This document shows positions 25,501-32,589 of a DNA stretch of 64,000 nt, one piece after another (position 1 is the first letter of the stretch; each line of letters opens with the position of its first letter). Under the pieces are notes generated by a model. That model worked only from the letters and a program-made list of their open reading frames with translations, was not told where the DNA came from and made no database searches. This stretch comes from DASYPQ01 sp041488095 (lineage in GTDB: Bacteria; Planctomycetota; UBA1135; GCA-002686595). Location: positions 1 to 64,000 of the forward strand of contig JBGPOP010000022.1 of NCBI GenBank assembly GCA_041488095.1. The letters are read 5' to 3'. A program made the translations under genes and the position numbers.

Positions 25501-27838
25501 GCTTGCCCGGGTCGGCCGAGAGTCGCCCCCGGCCTTGCGGGTCGAGCGTGAAGAGATCACCTTCCCCGACGATCCCCCCTTCCGCGCGCCAGTCGATGTT
25601 CACCGCGCCCTCCGCGCGCACGTCGGAGGCGACCACGACGGGCGGCGCTCCCGCGCGGGTCTCGCCTTGCGTCGTTCCGGCGATGCGCAGGTGCTCGCAG
25701 GCGAGCGTCGACGCGCCCTTGGCGGTCTCGATCCGCGCGCGGACGGCCGAGGAGGCGCGCGCCTCGAAGGGGCGCGGGGCGCCGGGCTCGGGGCCACTCG
25801 GCGGTCCGAACCCGACCTGGACTTCGCCCCCCTCGAGGCGGTACTTGGCCCCGGCCGCGGCGAGGTCCGCGTGCACGTCGCCCGAGGCGACCAGGGCGTC
25901 CTGGGTCGCATGGATCGAGAGCCCTTCGACGCCGGCCTCCTCGAAGCGGGCCTCGCCCGAGCCACCCTTCCTCGAGTAGTGCGCCGGGTGTCCCGCGGAG
26001 CCGGTGAGCTCGATGTCCTCCGCGCTCCGCGCGACCGCGCGGTCGGCCGAGGCGCTGCCGCTCTCGCTTTCGTAGGAGACCTCGCCCTCGGCCGAGAACG
26101 CCCGCGCCTTCCAGTCGAAATCGCGCACGACGGCCGCACGAGCGCGGAACGCGCCCGGCCCCAGCGCGGAGATCGCGACCTGCCGCGCGCTCGACACCAC
26201 CAGGCGCTTGCCGGTCGAGCGCGCCGTGAGACCCTGCTGTGCATCCAGCGAGACGGTCGACCCGTCCGCGCGGGCTCCGTGAAGGGTCGTCGGGCCGAAG
26301 CTCTCCGCATCGACGATCGTCTCGCCCGCGTCGCTGACCGAGGTCGAGAACCGCATGCTCTCGCTGGCCAGATCGTCCCCGCTCCAGCGCACGGTCACGG
26401 CACCGTCGGCCGCGAGGCTGCCGATCTTCTTGTCCTCGCTCGCCTCGCCTGCGAGCGAGCGCTCGGCGTGGATCGCGAGGTCGGCCTCGGGGACCTTCAA
26501 GTCGCCGGGGCCGGTGAGATCGATCTTCGTCCTCCCCGCGAACTCGAGGATCAGAGGCCCGAGGCCCGCGATCTCGGCGCGGGCCGTGCGCAGCTCGCGC
26601 TGGTCCGGCGGCAGGTAACGGCCGATCGCCACGGTCCCGCCGGGCTCCCCGGCGAGGGCCGCGCGAGCGAGCTTGCCGCCTGCGTCGAAGGTGAAGTCCG
26701 CGCTCTGGGCATGGAACACGTCCTCGCCCCTCTCGAGCGCGACGTCTCCCTCGACGTGCGCGCTCGCCGGGCGACCCGTCGCGGAAAAATCGAAAGCGGC
26801 CTTGGCTCCGGTCACGGCACCTTCGCCGCTCCGGAGGGAGACCGCGCCATCGAGGTCGGCGTGTTCCAGGTGTCCTTGCGGGGTCACGCGGAAGTGCGCC
26901 TTGTCCGAACGAAACGTGTCGCCGCGGCTCTCGGCGATGACCTGGCCCGACGCATCGGCGGAGACAAGGTCGAACTCCTTCTTCCCCCCCGTCCCGCCGC
27001 GCGCCAGCAGCCGGATCTCCTTGGCCTCCAGCTGGAGCGGCTCCTCGCCTCGGGCCGAGAGCCGCGCTCCCTCCGAGGCGACGATCTCGACCAGGGGTTC
27101 CGCCTCGACCCGGACGCTGCGGATCGCGATCGGCCCCGGACCGGTCGCGGCGAGCGTGGTGCGCGCGCCGCCCGGAAGATCGAGCTCGATCGAGCCCGAT
27201 TTCGGCAGGACCAGGCTGGCGCCGGCGAGATCGGCGTCCAGGGCATCCCCGCGCGCCTCCAGGCCGGATCCGGAGATCTGCACGGGCTGGTCGGACAGCC
27301 ATCGGTTGGCGCCGATCCGCCATTCGAGCAGCGGGATCTTCAACGTCAGCGGCGTGACCGGCGCGCCAGCATAGATCGTGGCCTCGACGTCGCTGAGGAG
27401 GGCCTTGTCGCCTTCGCCGATGCGCCACTTGCCGTCGACCATCTCGATCTTGAGGCGGCTGCGCGGGGAGGCGAGTTGGGCCGTCGTCGAGCCGTTCTCC
27501 GGGTCGAAGTTGCGGACCACCATCTCGCGCAGGACATACAGGTTGCTGCCGAGAGACTGCGCGTCGGCGGCGTGCAGCTTGCGGATCGGCTTCTTGATTT
27601 CGCCGGTGCCCTCGAACTGGGTCACGTCCAGTGGGCCCTGCAGTTGAATTTCGACCGAGCCCTGCTTCCCGCCGGGCTCCTCGGGTTGGAGGGGGATCCT
27701 GGTGAACTGTCCGCCTGCGGAGGGCGCCGCGGTCCTCTCCGCGGACGACGAGGTGGACCTGGGTGTGCGCTCGCGCAGGAGCAGGAGCGCCGCGAGGCCG
27801 CCCGCAACCAGCGCGAGGAAGAGCAGGACCTTCCTCAT
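22598..27838 (-). CDS. Giant LptC-LptA-LptD-like LPS export protein
   Basis: A 1746-residue protein started at MRKVLLFLALVAGG, whose ATG overlaps the kdsC stop (ATGA). Residues 3-20 are a membrane anchor and 40-230 look like an LptC jelly-roll domain. From 230 to about 1077 there are many OstA/LptA-like beta units ('FRSDKAHFRVTPQGHLEHADLDG', 'DVFHAQSADFTFDAGGKLARAALAG'). From about 1078 ('LSEAYVEGNIELTQGGQRVARASA') it matches the start of LptD, then an outer-membrane barrel to the end ('GWVIPLPPLIYAKDEQGNPIIENIS', 'GFRPFRAWDVEFGYNR', 'FVTETEIGYTAGEGARFSVNLTPL'). Only two Cys were noticed, so the LptD disulfide network is absent. Position after kdsD-kdsC is where lptC-lptA lie in proteobacteria. 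The domain borders are my estimate. Confidence 0.78.
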   Translation of the reverse strand: MRKVLLFLALVAGGLAALLLLRERTPRSTSSSAERTAAPSAGGQFTRIPLQPEEPGGKQGSVEIQLQGPLDVTQFEGTGEIKKPIRKLHAADAQSLGSNLYVLREMVVRNFDPENGSTTAQLASPRSRLKIEMVDGKWRIGEGDKALLSDVEATIYAGAPVTPLTLKIPLLEWRIGANRWLSDQPVQISGSGLEARGDALDADLAGASLVLPKSGSIELDLPGGARTTLAATGPGPIAIRSVRVEAEPLVEIVASEGARLSARGEEPLQLEAKEIRLLARGGTGGKKEFDLVSADASGQVIAESRGDTFRSDKAHFRVTPQGHLEHADLDGAVSLRSGEGAVTGAKAAFDFSATGRPASAHVEGDVALERGEDVFHAQSADFTFDAGGKLARAALAGEPGGTVAIGRYLPPDQRELRTARAEIAGLGPLILEFAGRTKIDLTGPGDLKVPEADLAIHAERSLAGEASEDKKIGSLAADGAVTVRWSGDDLASESMRFSTSVSDAGETIVDAESFGPTTLHGARADGSTVSLDAQQGLTARSTGKRLVVSSARQVAISALGPGAFRARAAVVRDFDWKARAFSAEGEVSYESESGSASADRAVARSAEDIELTGSAGHPAHYSRKGGSGEARFEEAGVEGLSIHATQDALVASGDVHADLAAAGAKYRLEGGEVQVGFGPPSGPEPGAPRPFEARASSAVRARIETAKGASTLACEHLRIAGTTQGETRAGAPPVVVASDVRAEGAVNIDWRAEGGIVGEGDLFTLDPQGRGRLSADPGKRVHASGRLARDTAPYALESEWVEFAKERLEARKVSLRLQPQDVREQGGVAPAAAAPLLSQMSADHMLATPAELLLEGAAHVDGRTQQGESWAIDAGSVRIGGKFTEKKGFSLADFDIVQAWDGFEARLGTRAGARGKRLEGKEGRVRLEGEPAELSLGPIAMRSAWIEYGAENMLLATDKGELRPAQETENPWSITYESLQPFDREDKTILALRNPVFRKEDVEMRALWMLFWVDREEWRRSGRKAMSETASGPDLRVKNPGEAPGQAGGGREGGGEADREQSKLARLRADIQRFRSNPMSKVLSEAYVEGNIELTQGGQRVARASAIYLDIVDGHGWVQDADVFNETEIRDQRQQLRIRAEWMRVSSDLSLRADKATLSFCGYDEPHYVVETGDLRLKPNGGGIRDYDVLATNNALRFENGWVIPLPPLIYAKDEQGNPIIENISLGNSAKFGAMVGATFNVGLGSVGNSFGKFFESFLSLPKASVKGHWRFNADYLGSRGVLLGTGLELKSGDRFKLEADFSAIPDRNEDRGLIRVPKDDRSLLRDWFRARARYNLSKDEWFDLALTRQSDAGVQSEFFEGDFLRYELKDNFLHWRKASGPWYLSASAKPLIEDRTDIEELPKAGVFRGRAPLGRLFGLELLYTGYLDAAHLRRKEGDPQFYGIYPDLLHERDVTRADTDHRIEVPFSLGVAGLRATPWAEARATIWDRGVNPGSSPSRSGALAGFDLSTTLWRRYGNGVLHAISPFVSVHGDLAEEESDGAPVSFDRTEDPIQGRFVDVGLRSRAWKPDALSRFDVEVRATHGANLPNGAPDGMQPVSVLSELLTWIGGIPVGVTHDGRYDLDAGETVYSRSYLGFRPFRAWDVEFGYNRGVDPSGAVLYEAASAATRYRAGEKWELEVGETISVHDDRGLASNLTLRRLGHDFVTETEIGYTAGEGARFSVNLTPLLTWRPSGIGLLDRWLGR

Positions 27839-28383
27839 CGCTCGGCCGCATCGACGATCGCCTGCCATCGGCCCTGGGCGCGCAAGAGGCGCTCGCACAG
27901 CTCGCGCACCGCTCCGCGGCCGCCGCTCGCCCCGGTCACGACGTCGGCGCGCTCCCGGACTTCCGGCCGCGCGTTGGCCGGCGCAGCGAAGAAACCGCTC
28001 CGCGACCGCAGCCCGAGATCGGGCAGATCGTCTCCCATCGCGGCGGTCTCCTCGGGCGCGATCCCCAGTCGAACCTGCATTTCCCGGAGGGTTTCGCGCT
28101 TGGACACCGCCCGCAGGTGCACTTCGAGGATGCCCAGCTCGCGAGCACGGTGCATCAGGGCAGGAGACCCGCGGCCGCTGATCCAGGCGACGGCGATCCC
28201 GGCCTCCTGCAGCCAGCGCAGGGCGATCCCGTCCTGGACGTCGAAGGCGAGGCGCTCGTCAGCGGGACCGGCCTCGCCGTAGACGATCTTCCCGTCGGTG
28301 AGCACCCCATCGACGTCCAGCGCGAGCAGCCTCACCCGAGCGAGCCGCGCGGTATCGGGCTCGGTTTGTCCTCGCGATTCCAC
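27835..28383 (-). CDS. kdsC: 3-deoxy-D-manno-octulosonate 8-phosphate phosphatase
   Basis: Dephosphorylates Kdo-8-P to Kdo for LPS. The 182-residue HAD-superfamily type C0 enzyme has motif I 'LLALDVDGVLTDGKIVYGEAGPADERLAFDVQDGIALRWLQEAGI', motif II 'VAWISGRGSPALMHRARELGI' and motif IV 'IAPEETAAMGDDLPDLGLRSRSGFFAAPANARPEV'. The 'DVDGVLTDG' start is diagnostic for KdsC against other HAD proteins. It lies between kdsD (14 nt upstream) and the giant Lpt-like protein, with a four-base overlap. Whoever carries this operon almost surely makes Kdo-containing LPS. Confidence 0.95.
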   Translation of the reverse strand: MESRGQTEPDTARLARVRLLALDVDGVLTDGKIVYGEAGPADERLAFDVQDGIALRWLQEAGIAVAWISGRGSPALMHRARELGILEVHLRAVSKRETLREMQVRLGIAPEETAAMGDDLPDLGLRSRSGFFAAPANARPEVRERADVVTGASGGRGAVRELCERLLRAQGRWQAIVDAAER

Positions 28384-28397
28384 GGCGCGGCGCTCGG

Positions 28398-29402
28398 CTA
28401 GAGGCGCACGTCGAGGAGGTCCTGCACGTCGAGCAGCCCGACGGGGCGGCGCTCGGCGTCGATCACCGGGATCTGGTCGATGCGATGCTCGGCGAGCAGG
28501 TGCTGTGCCTCCTCGACCAGGCGCTCCTCGCCGATCGTCTTCGGGCTCTTGCCCATGTACTCGTCGATCGGCGCGCGCAAGTCGATGGCCGGGCCCTTCT
28601 CGAGCAGCCGCGCGAGGTCGCCGTGGGTGAAGATCCCGGCGAGACGGCCCGTGCCGTCGACGACCAGGGCCGCGCCCGGACGACCTGGCGTGCGGTTCAT
28701 GACCAGGACCACGTCCATCAGGCTCGATCCGCTCTTCGCGATCGGGAGCTGCTCGCCCTTGCGCATGACCTCGCTGACGCGCATCAGGCTCCGGCCCAGC
28801 GCACCGGCCGGGTGGTAGAGCGCATAGTCCTCGCGGCCGAAGCCGCGCTCCTGCAGGACGACCATCGCGAGAGCGTCGCCGAGCGCGAGCATCGCCGAGG
28901 TGCTGGCCGTCGGCGCGAGCTTCATCGGACAGGCTTCCTCGACCGCGCCGATGTCGAGCACGCAGTCGGACAGCCCCGCCAGCGTCGAGCCCGCCGCCCC
29001 CGTCATCGCGAGAAGGTTCGTCCCGAGCTTGCGCGCCGGCCCGATCAGGGCGTTCGTCTCCGCCGATTCGCCCGAGTTCGAGATCGCGAAAAGCAGGTCG
29101 CGGGCGCGGATTCGCCCGAGATCCCCGTGGAGCGCCTCGGTCGGATGGAGGAACAGCGAGGGCGTGCCCGTGCTGGCGAGCGTGGCCGAGATCTTCTGGC
29201 CGACGAGGCCGGCCTTGCCGACGCCGGCCACGACGACCAGTCCCTGGCAGTCGAGCACCATGTCGACCGCGCGCAGGAAGTCTCCTCCCAGGCGCTGTTC
29301 GAGCCCCGCGATCGTGCGCGCCTCGAGACGGATCACCTCCGCGGCCCGGGACAGGCGCTGCTTCGCTCGTTCGTCGTCAGCCGGCAAGATCCTGGCCTCC
29401 AT
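28398..29402 (-). CDS. kdsD: Arabinose-5-phosphate isomerase
   Basis: Interconverts ribulose-5-P and arabinose-5-P, the first step of Kdo synthesis. The 334-residue protein has an N-terminal SIS domain ('GLVVVAGVGKAGLVGQKISATLASTGTPSLFLHPTEALHGDLG', 'LLFAISNSGESAETNALI', 'LAPTASTSAMLALGDALAM') and two C-terminal CBS domains ('LMDVVLVMNRTPGRPGAALVVDGTGRLAGIFTHGDLARLL', 'EAQHLLAEHRIDQIPVIDAERRPVGLLDVQDLL'). 'FLHPTEALHGDLG' holds the active-site His. Length and order match KdsD/GutQ. It heads the kds-lpt operon and diverges from the site-2-type protease gene over about 140 nt. Confidence 0.95.
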   Translation of the reverse strand: MEARILPADDERAKQRLSRAAEVIRLEARTIAGLEQRLGGDFLRAVDMVLDCQGLVVVAGVGKAGLVGQKISATLASTGTPSLFLHPTEALHGDLGRIRARDLLFAISNSGESAETNALIGPARKLGTNLLAMTGAAGSTLAGLSDCVLDIGAVEEACPMKLAPTASTSAMLALGDALAMVVLQERGFGREDYALYHPAGALGRSLMRVSEVMRKGEQLPIAKSGSSLMDVVLVMNRTPGRPGAALVVDGTGRLAGIFTHGDLARLLEKGPAIDLRAPIDEYMGKSPKTIGEERLVEEAQHLLAEHRIDQIPVIDAERRPVGLLDVQDLLDVRL

Positions 29403-29542
29403 CGCCGGAGGACGGGGGGAACCGCGCTGCTCGGCCCCTCGCTACCCTGCCCTGCACGGCGCGAGGGCGATTCTAGGGTTGCGCGAGACGCCTGCAAGCG
29501 ATCCCGTCGGCCAGGATTGGACGACGATTCGCGACGTGTAAG

Positions 29543-30337
29543 ATGCCCCGAGCGATGTCGGCGCCTGGATCATCGAGGAGGAGTGTTCTCGCGCGCGGGT
29601 CCGCATGGCTCGGCGGCGCTGCCGCAATGGCCGTGGTCGCGCCGCAACTTTCGGATTTCGAACCGGTGGGCCTGGCGTTGACGATCGTTCTGCTCGTCAT
29701 CTGCTTGGGCATCCACGAGGCGGCGCACGGCTGGGTGGCCCTGAAGTGCGGAGATCCGACCGCCCGGGACCTCGGACGGATCACCTTGAACCCGATCCCG
29801 CACATCGATCCATTCATGACGATCCTCCTCCCGGCGCTGCTCTTCATCGCGAGCCACGGCGGGATGATCTTCGGGGGGGCCAAGCCCGTCCCGGTCAACT
29901 TCCACCGTCTGCGCCACCCCTGGCGCGACATGAGCCTGGTCGCCATCGCGGGACCGCTCTCGAACCTCCTCCTGGCCGTCTTCTTCGTGGCGGCGTTCAA
30001 GTTCTTCCTGGTCCACCCGCTCTACAACGGGGCTGCCCTCACCATGGAAGAGCGCATCCAGGACCTCTTGCCGCGCGTCCTGATCGGCGCCGCGGCTTTC
30101 AATGTCCTGCTGGCGGTCTTCAACATGGTGCCGATCCCCCCGCTCGACGGCTCGCGCGTGATGGCGTGGCTCCTTCCCGAGGGCCTGCGCGGGACCTACG
30201 TGGGTCTCGAGCGCTACGGGATGCTGATCATCTTCGGCCTGCTCTACGCCTGGCCCGCGTTCAACCGAGCCCTCGCGGAGACGGTCGATGCCGTGATTCG
30301 GTGGATCCTCGTGTGGGTCCCCATCGGAGGGATGTGA
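29543..30337 (+). CDS. Site-2-type metalloprotease (M50), short form
   Basis: A 264-residue membrane protease with the zinc motif HExxH in 'VICLGIHEAAHGWVALKCGDPTARDLGRITLNPIPHID', a second ligand region 'NMVPIPPLDGSRVMAWLL', and 'GGAKPVPVNFHRLRHPWRDMSLVAIAGPLSNLLLAV' between. At least four membrane segments. No PDZ or CBS domain, so it is of the small 'rhomboid-like neighbour' class that cleaves membrane-bound regulators or has unknown targets. The start is uncertain: Met at 29543, 29555 or 29627 have no good ribosome site. Its stop overlaps the scpA ATG by one base (TGATG). Confidence 0.88.
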   Translation: MPRAMSAPGSSRRSVLARGSAWLGGAAAMAVVAPQLSDFEPVGLALTIVLLVICLGIHEAAHGWVALKCGDPTARDLGRITLNPIPHIDPFMTILLPALLFIASHGGMIFGGAKPVPVNFHRLRHPWRDMSLVAIAGPLSNLLLAVFFVAAFKFFLVHPLYNGAALTMEERIQDLLPRVLIGAAAFNVLLAVFNMVPIPPLDGSRVMAWLLPEGLRGTYVGLERYGMLIIFGLLYAWPAFNRALAETVDAVIRWILVWVPIGGM

Positions 30338-31215
30338 TGGAAGACGCCTACACGATCACGCTCGAGAAGGTTTTCCACGGCCCGATGGACCTCCTCCTGC
30401 ACCTGGTGCGAGAGCAGGAGGTCGAGATCCACGAGGTGGAGATCTCGCACATCATCGAGGGCTTCCTCGCCTACCTCTCCGGCCTGAAGGACCTCGACAT
30501 CGAGGTGGCCGGCGACTTCGTCGTCATGGCGGCCACGCTGATGTCGATCAAGTCCCGCTCGCTCCTGCCGCGCGAGGAGGTGGACCTCCAGGCCGAGCTC
30601 GACCCCCGCGACGAGCTGGTCCAGCGCCTGATCGAGTACCGCCGCTTCCACGATGCGGCCTCGCGCCTGGGCGGCCTGTGGGATCTGCGCGAGAGGAGCT
30701 TCGCACGCAGCAGCGCGGGCGAGGAGGCCCGGGACGGCCGCGAGGCGCCCGTCCTCGACCTCGGCGACCTGACCGCGTGGGACCTGCTGGCGCAGTATTC
30801 GCGCCTCTTGCGCGAGACTCTCGCGGGTCGCCCGCACCGGATCACCGCGGACACGCGGCCCCTGCGCTTCTACGTGGATGAGCTCGCCCGGCGCATCTGC
30901 GCGGCGGGTGAGGTCTCCCTGCGCGCGTTGCTCGAAGGCTTGGAGCCCGAGAAGGGCCGCGAGTCGCTCGTCGGGACCTTCTGCGCCCTGCTCGAGCTGG
31001 TCAAGCTCGGGCTCGTCACCGTTCAGCAGCCCGAGCTCCGAGGCGACATCCGGATCCGCCTGCGTCCCGAGCACGCCGGCGACTTCGAGAGCGTCGTACG
31101 CGCCTCGCTGTTCGACGATGAGGTCGCCGAGGAGCCGTCGCCTGCGCCCGTCGTCGAGGCCCAGGGATCCCAGGCTCCCGAGAACGCGCCCTCCGGCACG
31201 CGTTCCTCTTCTTGA
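30337..31215 (+). CDS. scpA: Segregation and condensation protein A
   Basis: The kleisin subunit that bridges the two SMC heads in the chromosome condensin. The 292-residue protein has the N-terminal kleisin helix region 'YTITLEKVFHGPMDLLLHLVREQEVEIHEVEISHIIEGFLAYLSGLKDLDIEVAGDFVVMAATLMSIKSRSLLP', and a C-terminal winged helix ('GRESLVGTFCALLELVKLGLVTVQQPE'). The last 45 residues are an acidic, Pro-rich tail not part of the family. A ribosome site GGAGGGATGTG lies at the end of the protease gene. scpB, its usual partner, is not next to it; the gene that follows is thioredoxin. Confidence 0.93.
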   Translation: MEDAYTITLEKVFHGPMDLLLHLVREQEVEIHEVEISHIIEGFLAYLSGLKDLDIEVAGDFVVMAATLMSIKSRSLLPREEVDLQAELDPRDELVQRLIEYRRFHDAASRLGGLWDLRERSFARSSAGEEARDGREAPVLDLGDLTAWDLLAQYSRLLRETLAGRPHRITADTRPLRFYVDELARRICAAGEVSLRALLEGLEPEKGRESLVGTFCALLELVKLGLVTVQQPELRGDIRIRLRPEHAGDFESVVRASLFDDEVAEEPSPAPVVEAQGSQAPENAPSGTRSSS

Positions 31216-31285
31216 AGGTGGACCTCGGGAGGATGGGAGGCCATATTGCCCCTCCCTCCAAGGCCCCCGCCGAAGATTCCTGAAC

Positions 31286-31609
31286 ATGAGCAACGCCCTC
31301 GACGTCACCGACAGCACCTGGGAGTCCGCCGTCCTGCAGAGCCAGATTCCCGTTCTCGTGGACTTCTGGGCCGAGTGGTGCGCTCCCTGCCGCGCCATGG
31401 GCCCGTACGTCGACAAGCTCGCCGGCGAGTTCAGCGGCAAGCTGAAGGTCGTCAAGCTGAACACGCAGGACAACACCGAGGTCCCCGCGCGCTACGGGGT
31501 CAACGCGATCCCGACCTTCCTCGTGATCAAGAACGGCGAGGTGGCCAAGCAGCTCATCGGGCAGCTCCCCTACGAGAAGCTCAAGGCGGCGGTGGCTCCG
31601 CACCTGTAG
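31286..31609 (+). CDS. trxA: Thioredoxin
   Basis: A 107-residue protein disulfide reductant. The active site is 'VDFWAEWCAPCRAMGPYVDKLAGEF' (WCAPC, where E. coli TrxA has WCGPC). The cis-Pro is in 'YGVNAIPTFLVIKNGEVAKQLIG'. Length is standard and it has no signal peptide, so it is cytoplasmic. The start ATG is at 31286, following a 70-nt spacer after scpA that contains no clear promoter. Ala replacing Gly in WCxPC is a mild variant found in several phyla and may shift the redox potential slightly. Confidence 0.94.
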   Translation: MSNALDVTDSTWESAVLQSQIPVLVDFWAEWCAPCRAMGPYVDKLAGEFSGKLKVVKLNTQDNTEVPARYGVNAIPTFLVIKNGEVAKQLIGQLPYEKLKAAVAPHL

Positions 31610-31647
31610 CCCTCTCAGGGTGGTGAGGACCCACGGAGGGCGATGAC

Positions 31648-32589
31648 GTGCGCCTCGTCTTCCTCGGCTCGCCCCCCTTCGCGACCCCCGTCCTCGCGCG
31701 CGTCCTCGAGAGCCGCCACGCCGTGCTCGCGCTCGTCACCCGACCGGGGAAGCCAGTCGGGCGCGGACTCGCGGTCCGGCCCTCTCCTCTCGCGGAGTTG
31801 GTGCGCTCGCGCGGCGTGCCGGTGCTCCAGCCGAACACCGCGCGCGATCCTGCCTTCGTCACATCGCTGAGAGTCTTTGCTCCCGATCTCCTGCTCGTCG
31901 CGAGCTACGGCGAAATCCTCGACAACGACCTTCTCGATCTCGCGCCGCACGGCGCGCTCAACGTCCACGCTTCGCTCCTGCCGCGGCATCGCGGCGCGTC
32001 TCCGGTCCAGGCTGCGATCCTCGCCGGCGATCGCGAGACCGGAATCTCGATCCAGCGCATGGTTCTCGCCCTCGACGAGGGAGAGGTGCTGCTCGAGGAG
32101 CGCACTCCCATCGGGGATCGCGAGAATTCCGGAGAGCTCATGCTGCGCCTGGCGGTCCTCGGCGGCGAGGCGGCGGTGCGCGCGCTCGACCTCGTCGAAG
32201 CCGGCCGGGCTCGTTTCGAGCGCCAGAACCCGGCCTTCGCCACCTATGCCCGTCGGATCCGAAAGGAGCACGGCCGGATCGACTGGTCGAAGAGCGGGGC
32301 CGAAATCTCGCGCCACGTCCGCGCGATGACACCCTGGCCAGGAGCGCACACCACCGCGCCGGGCGGCAGAGGCCTCGTCCTCCTCGACGCCCGCGAGGTC
32401 GCGCTCCCGCCCGGCGCTCCTGCAGCACAACCCGGGACGATCCTCGAAGCGGGGTCTGGCTTGGCCGTCGCCGCCGGAGCTGGCGCTCTCGAGATCCTGT
32501 CCCTCAAACCCTCCGGCGGCGTGCGCATGGACGGCGTGGCCTGGTTGCGGGGCGCTCGACTTGCACCGGGAGCGCGCTTCACCTCCTGA
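31648..32589 (+). CDS. fmt: Methionyl-tRNA formyltransferase
   Basis: Formylates initiator Met-tRNA using 10-formyl-THF. The 313-residue protein starts with GTG at 31648 ('MRLVFLGSPPFATPVLARVL'), and a GGAGGG motif lies 11 nt before it. The catalytic domain shows 'LLLVASYGEILDNDLLDLAPHGALNVHASLLPRHRGASPVQAAILAGDRETGISIQRM', with the formyl-transfer Asn, His and Asp in the usual positions. The C-terminal OB-fold domain is 'FATYARRIRKEHGRIDWSKSGAEISRHVRAMTPWPGAHT' onward. Its stop shares a base with the ATG of the methyltransferase (TGATG). In many bacteria fmt and rsmB are neighbours, as here. Confidence 0.95.
   Translation: MRLVFLGSPPFATPVLARVLESRHAVLALVTRPGKPVGRGLAVRPSPLAELVRSRGVPVLQPNTARDPAFVTSLRVFAPDLLLVASYGEILDNDLLDLAPHGALNVHASLLPRHRGASPVQAAILAGDRETGISIQRMVLALDEGEVLLEERTPIGDRENSGELMLRLAVLGGEAAVRALDLVEAGRARFERQNPAFATYARRIRKEHGRIDWSKSGAEISRHVRAMTPWPGAHTTAPGGRGLVLLDAREVALPPGAPAAQPGTILEAGSGLAVAAGAGALEILSLKPSGGVRMDGVAWLRGARLAPGARFTS

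Noticed and set aside
22727..28282. An 1851-codon plus-strand open frame
   Set aside because: It is the antisense of the giant Lpt-like gene and kdsC. The composition is low-complexity (Arg, Ala, Glu-rich), with no motif; high-GC DNA commonly gives such long shadow frames.
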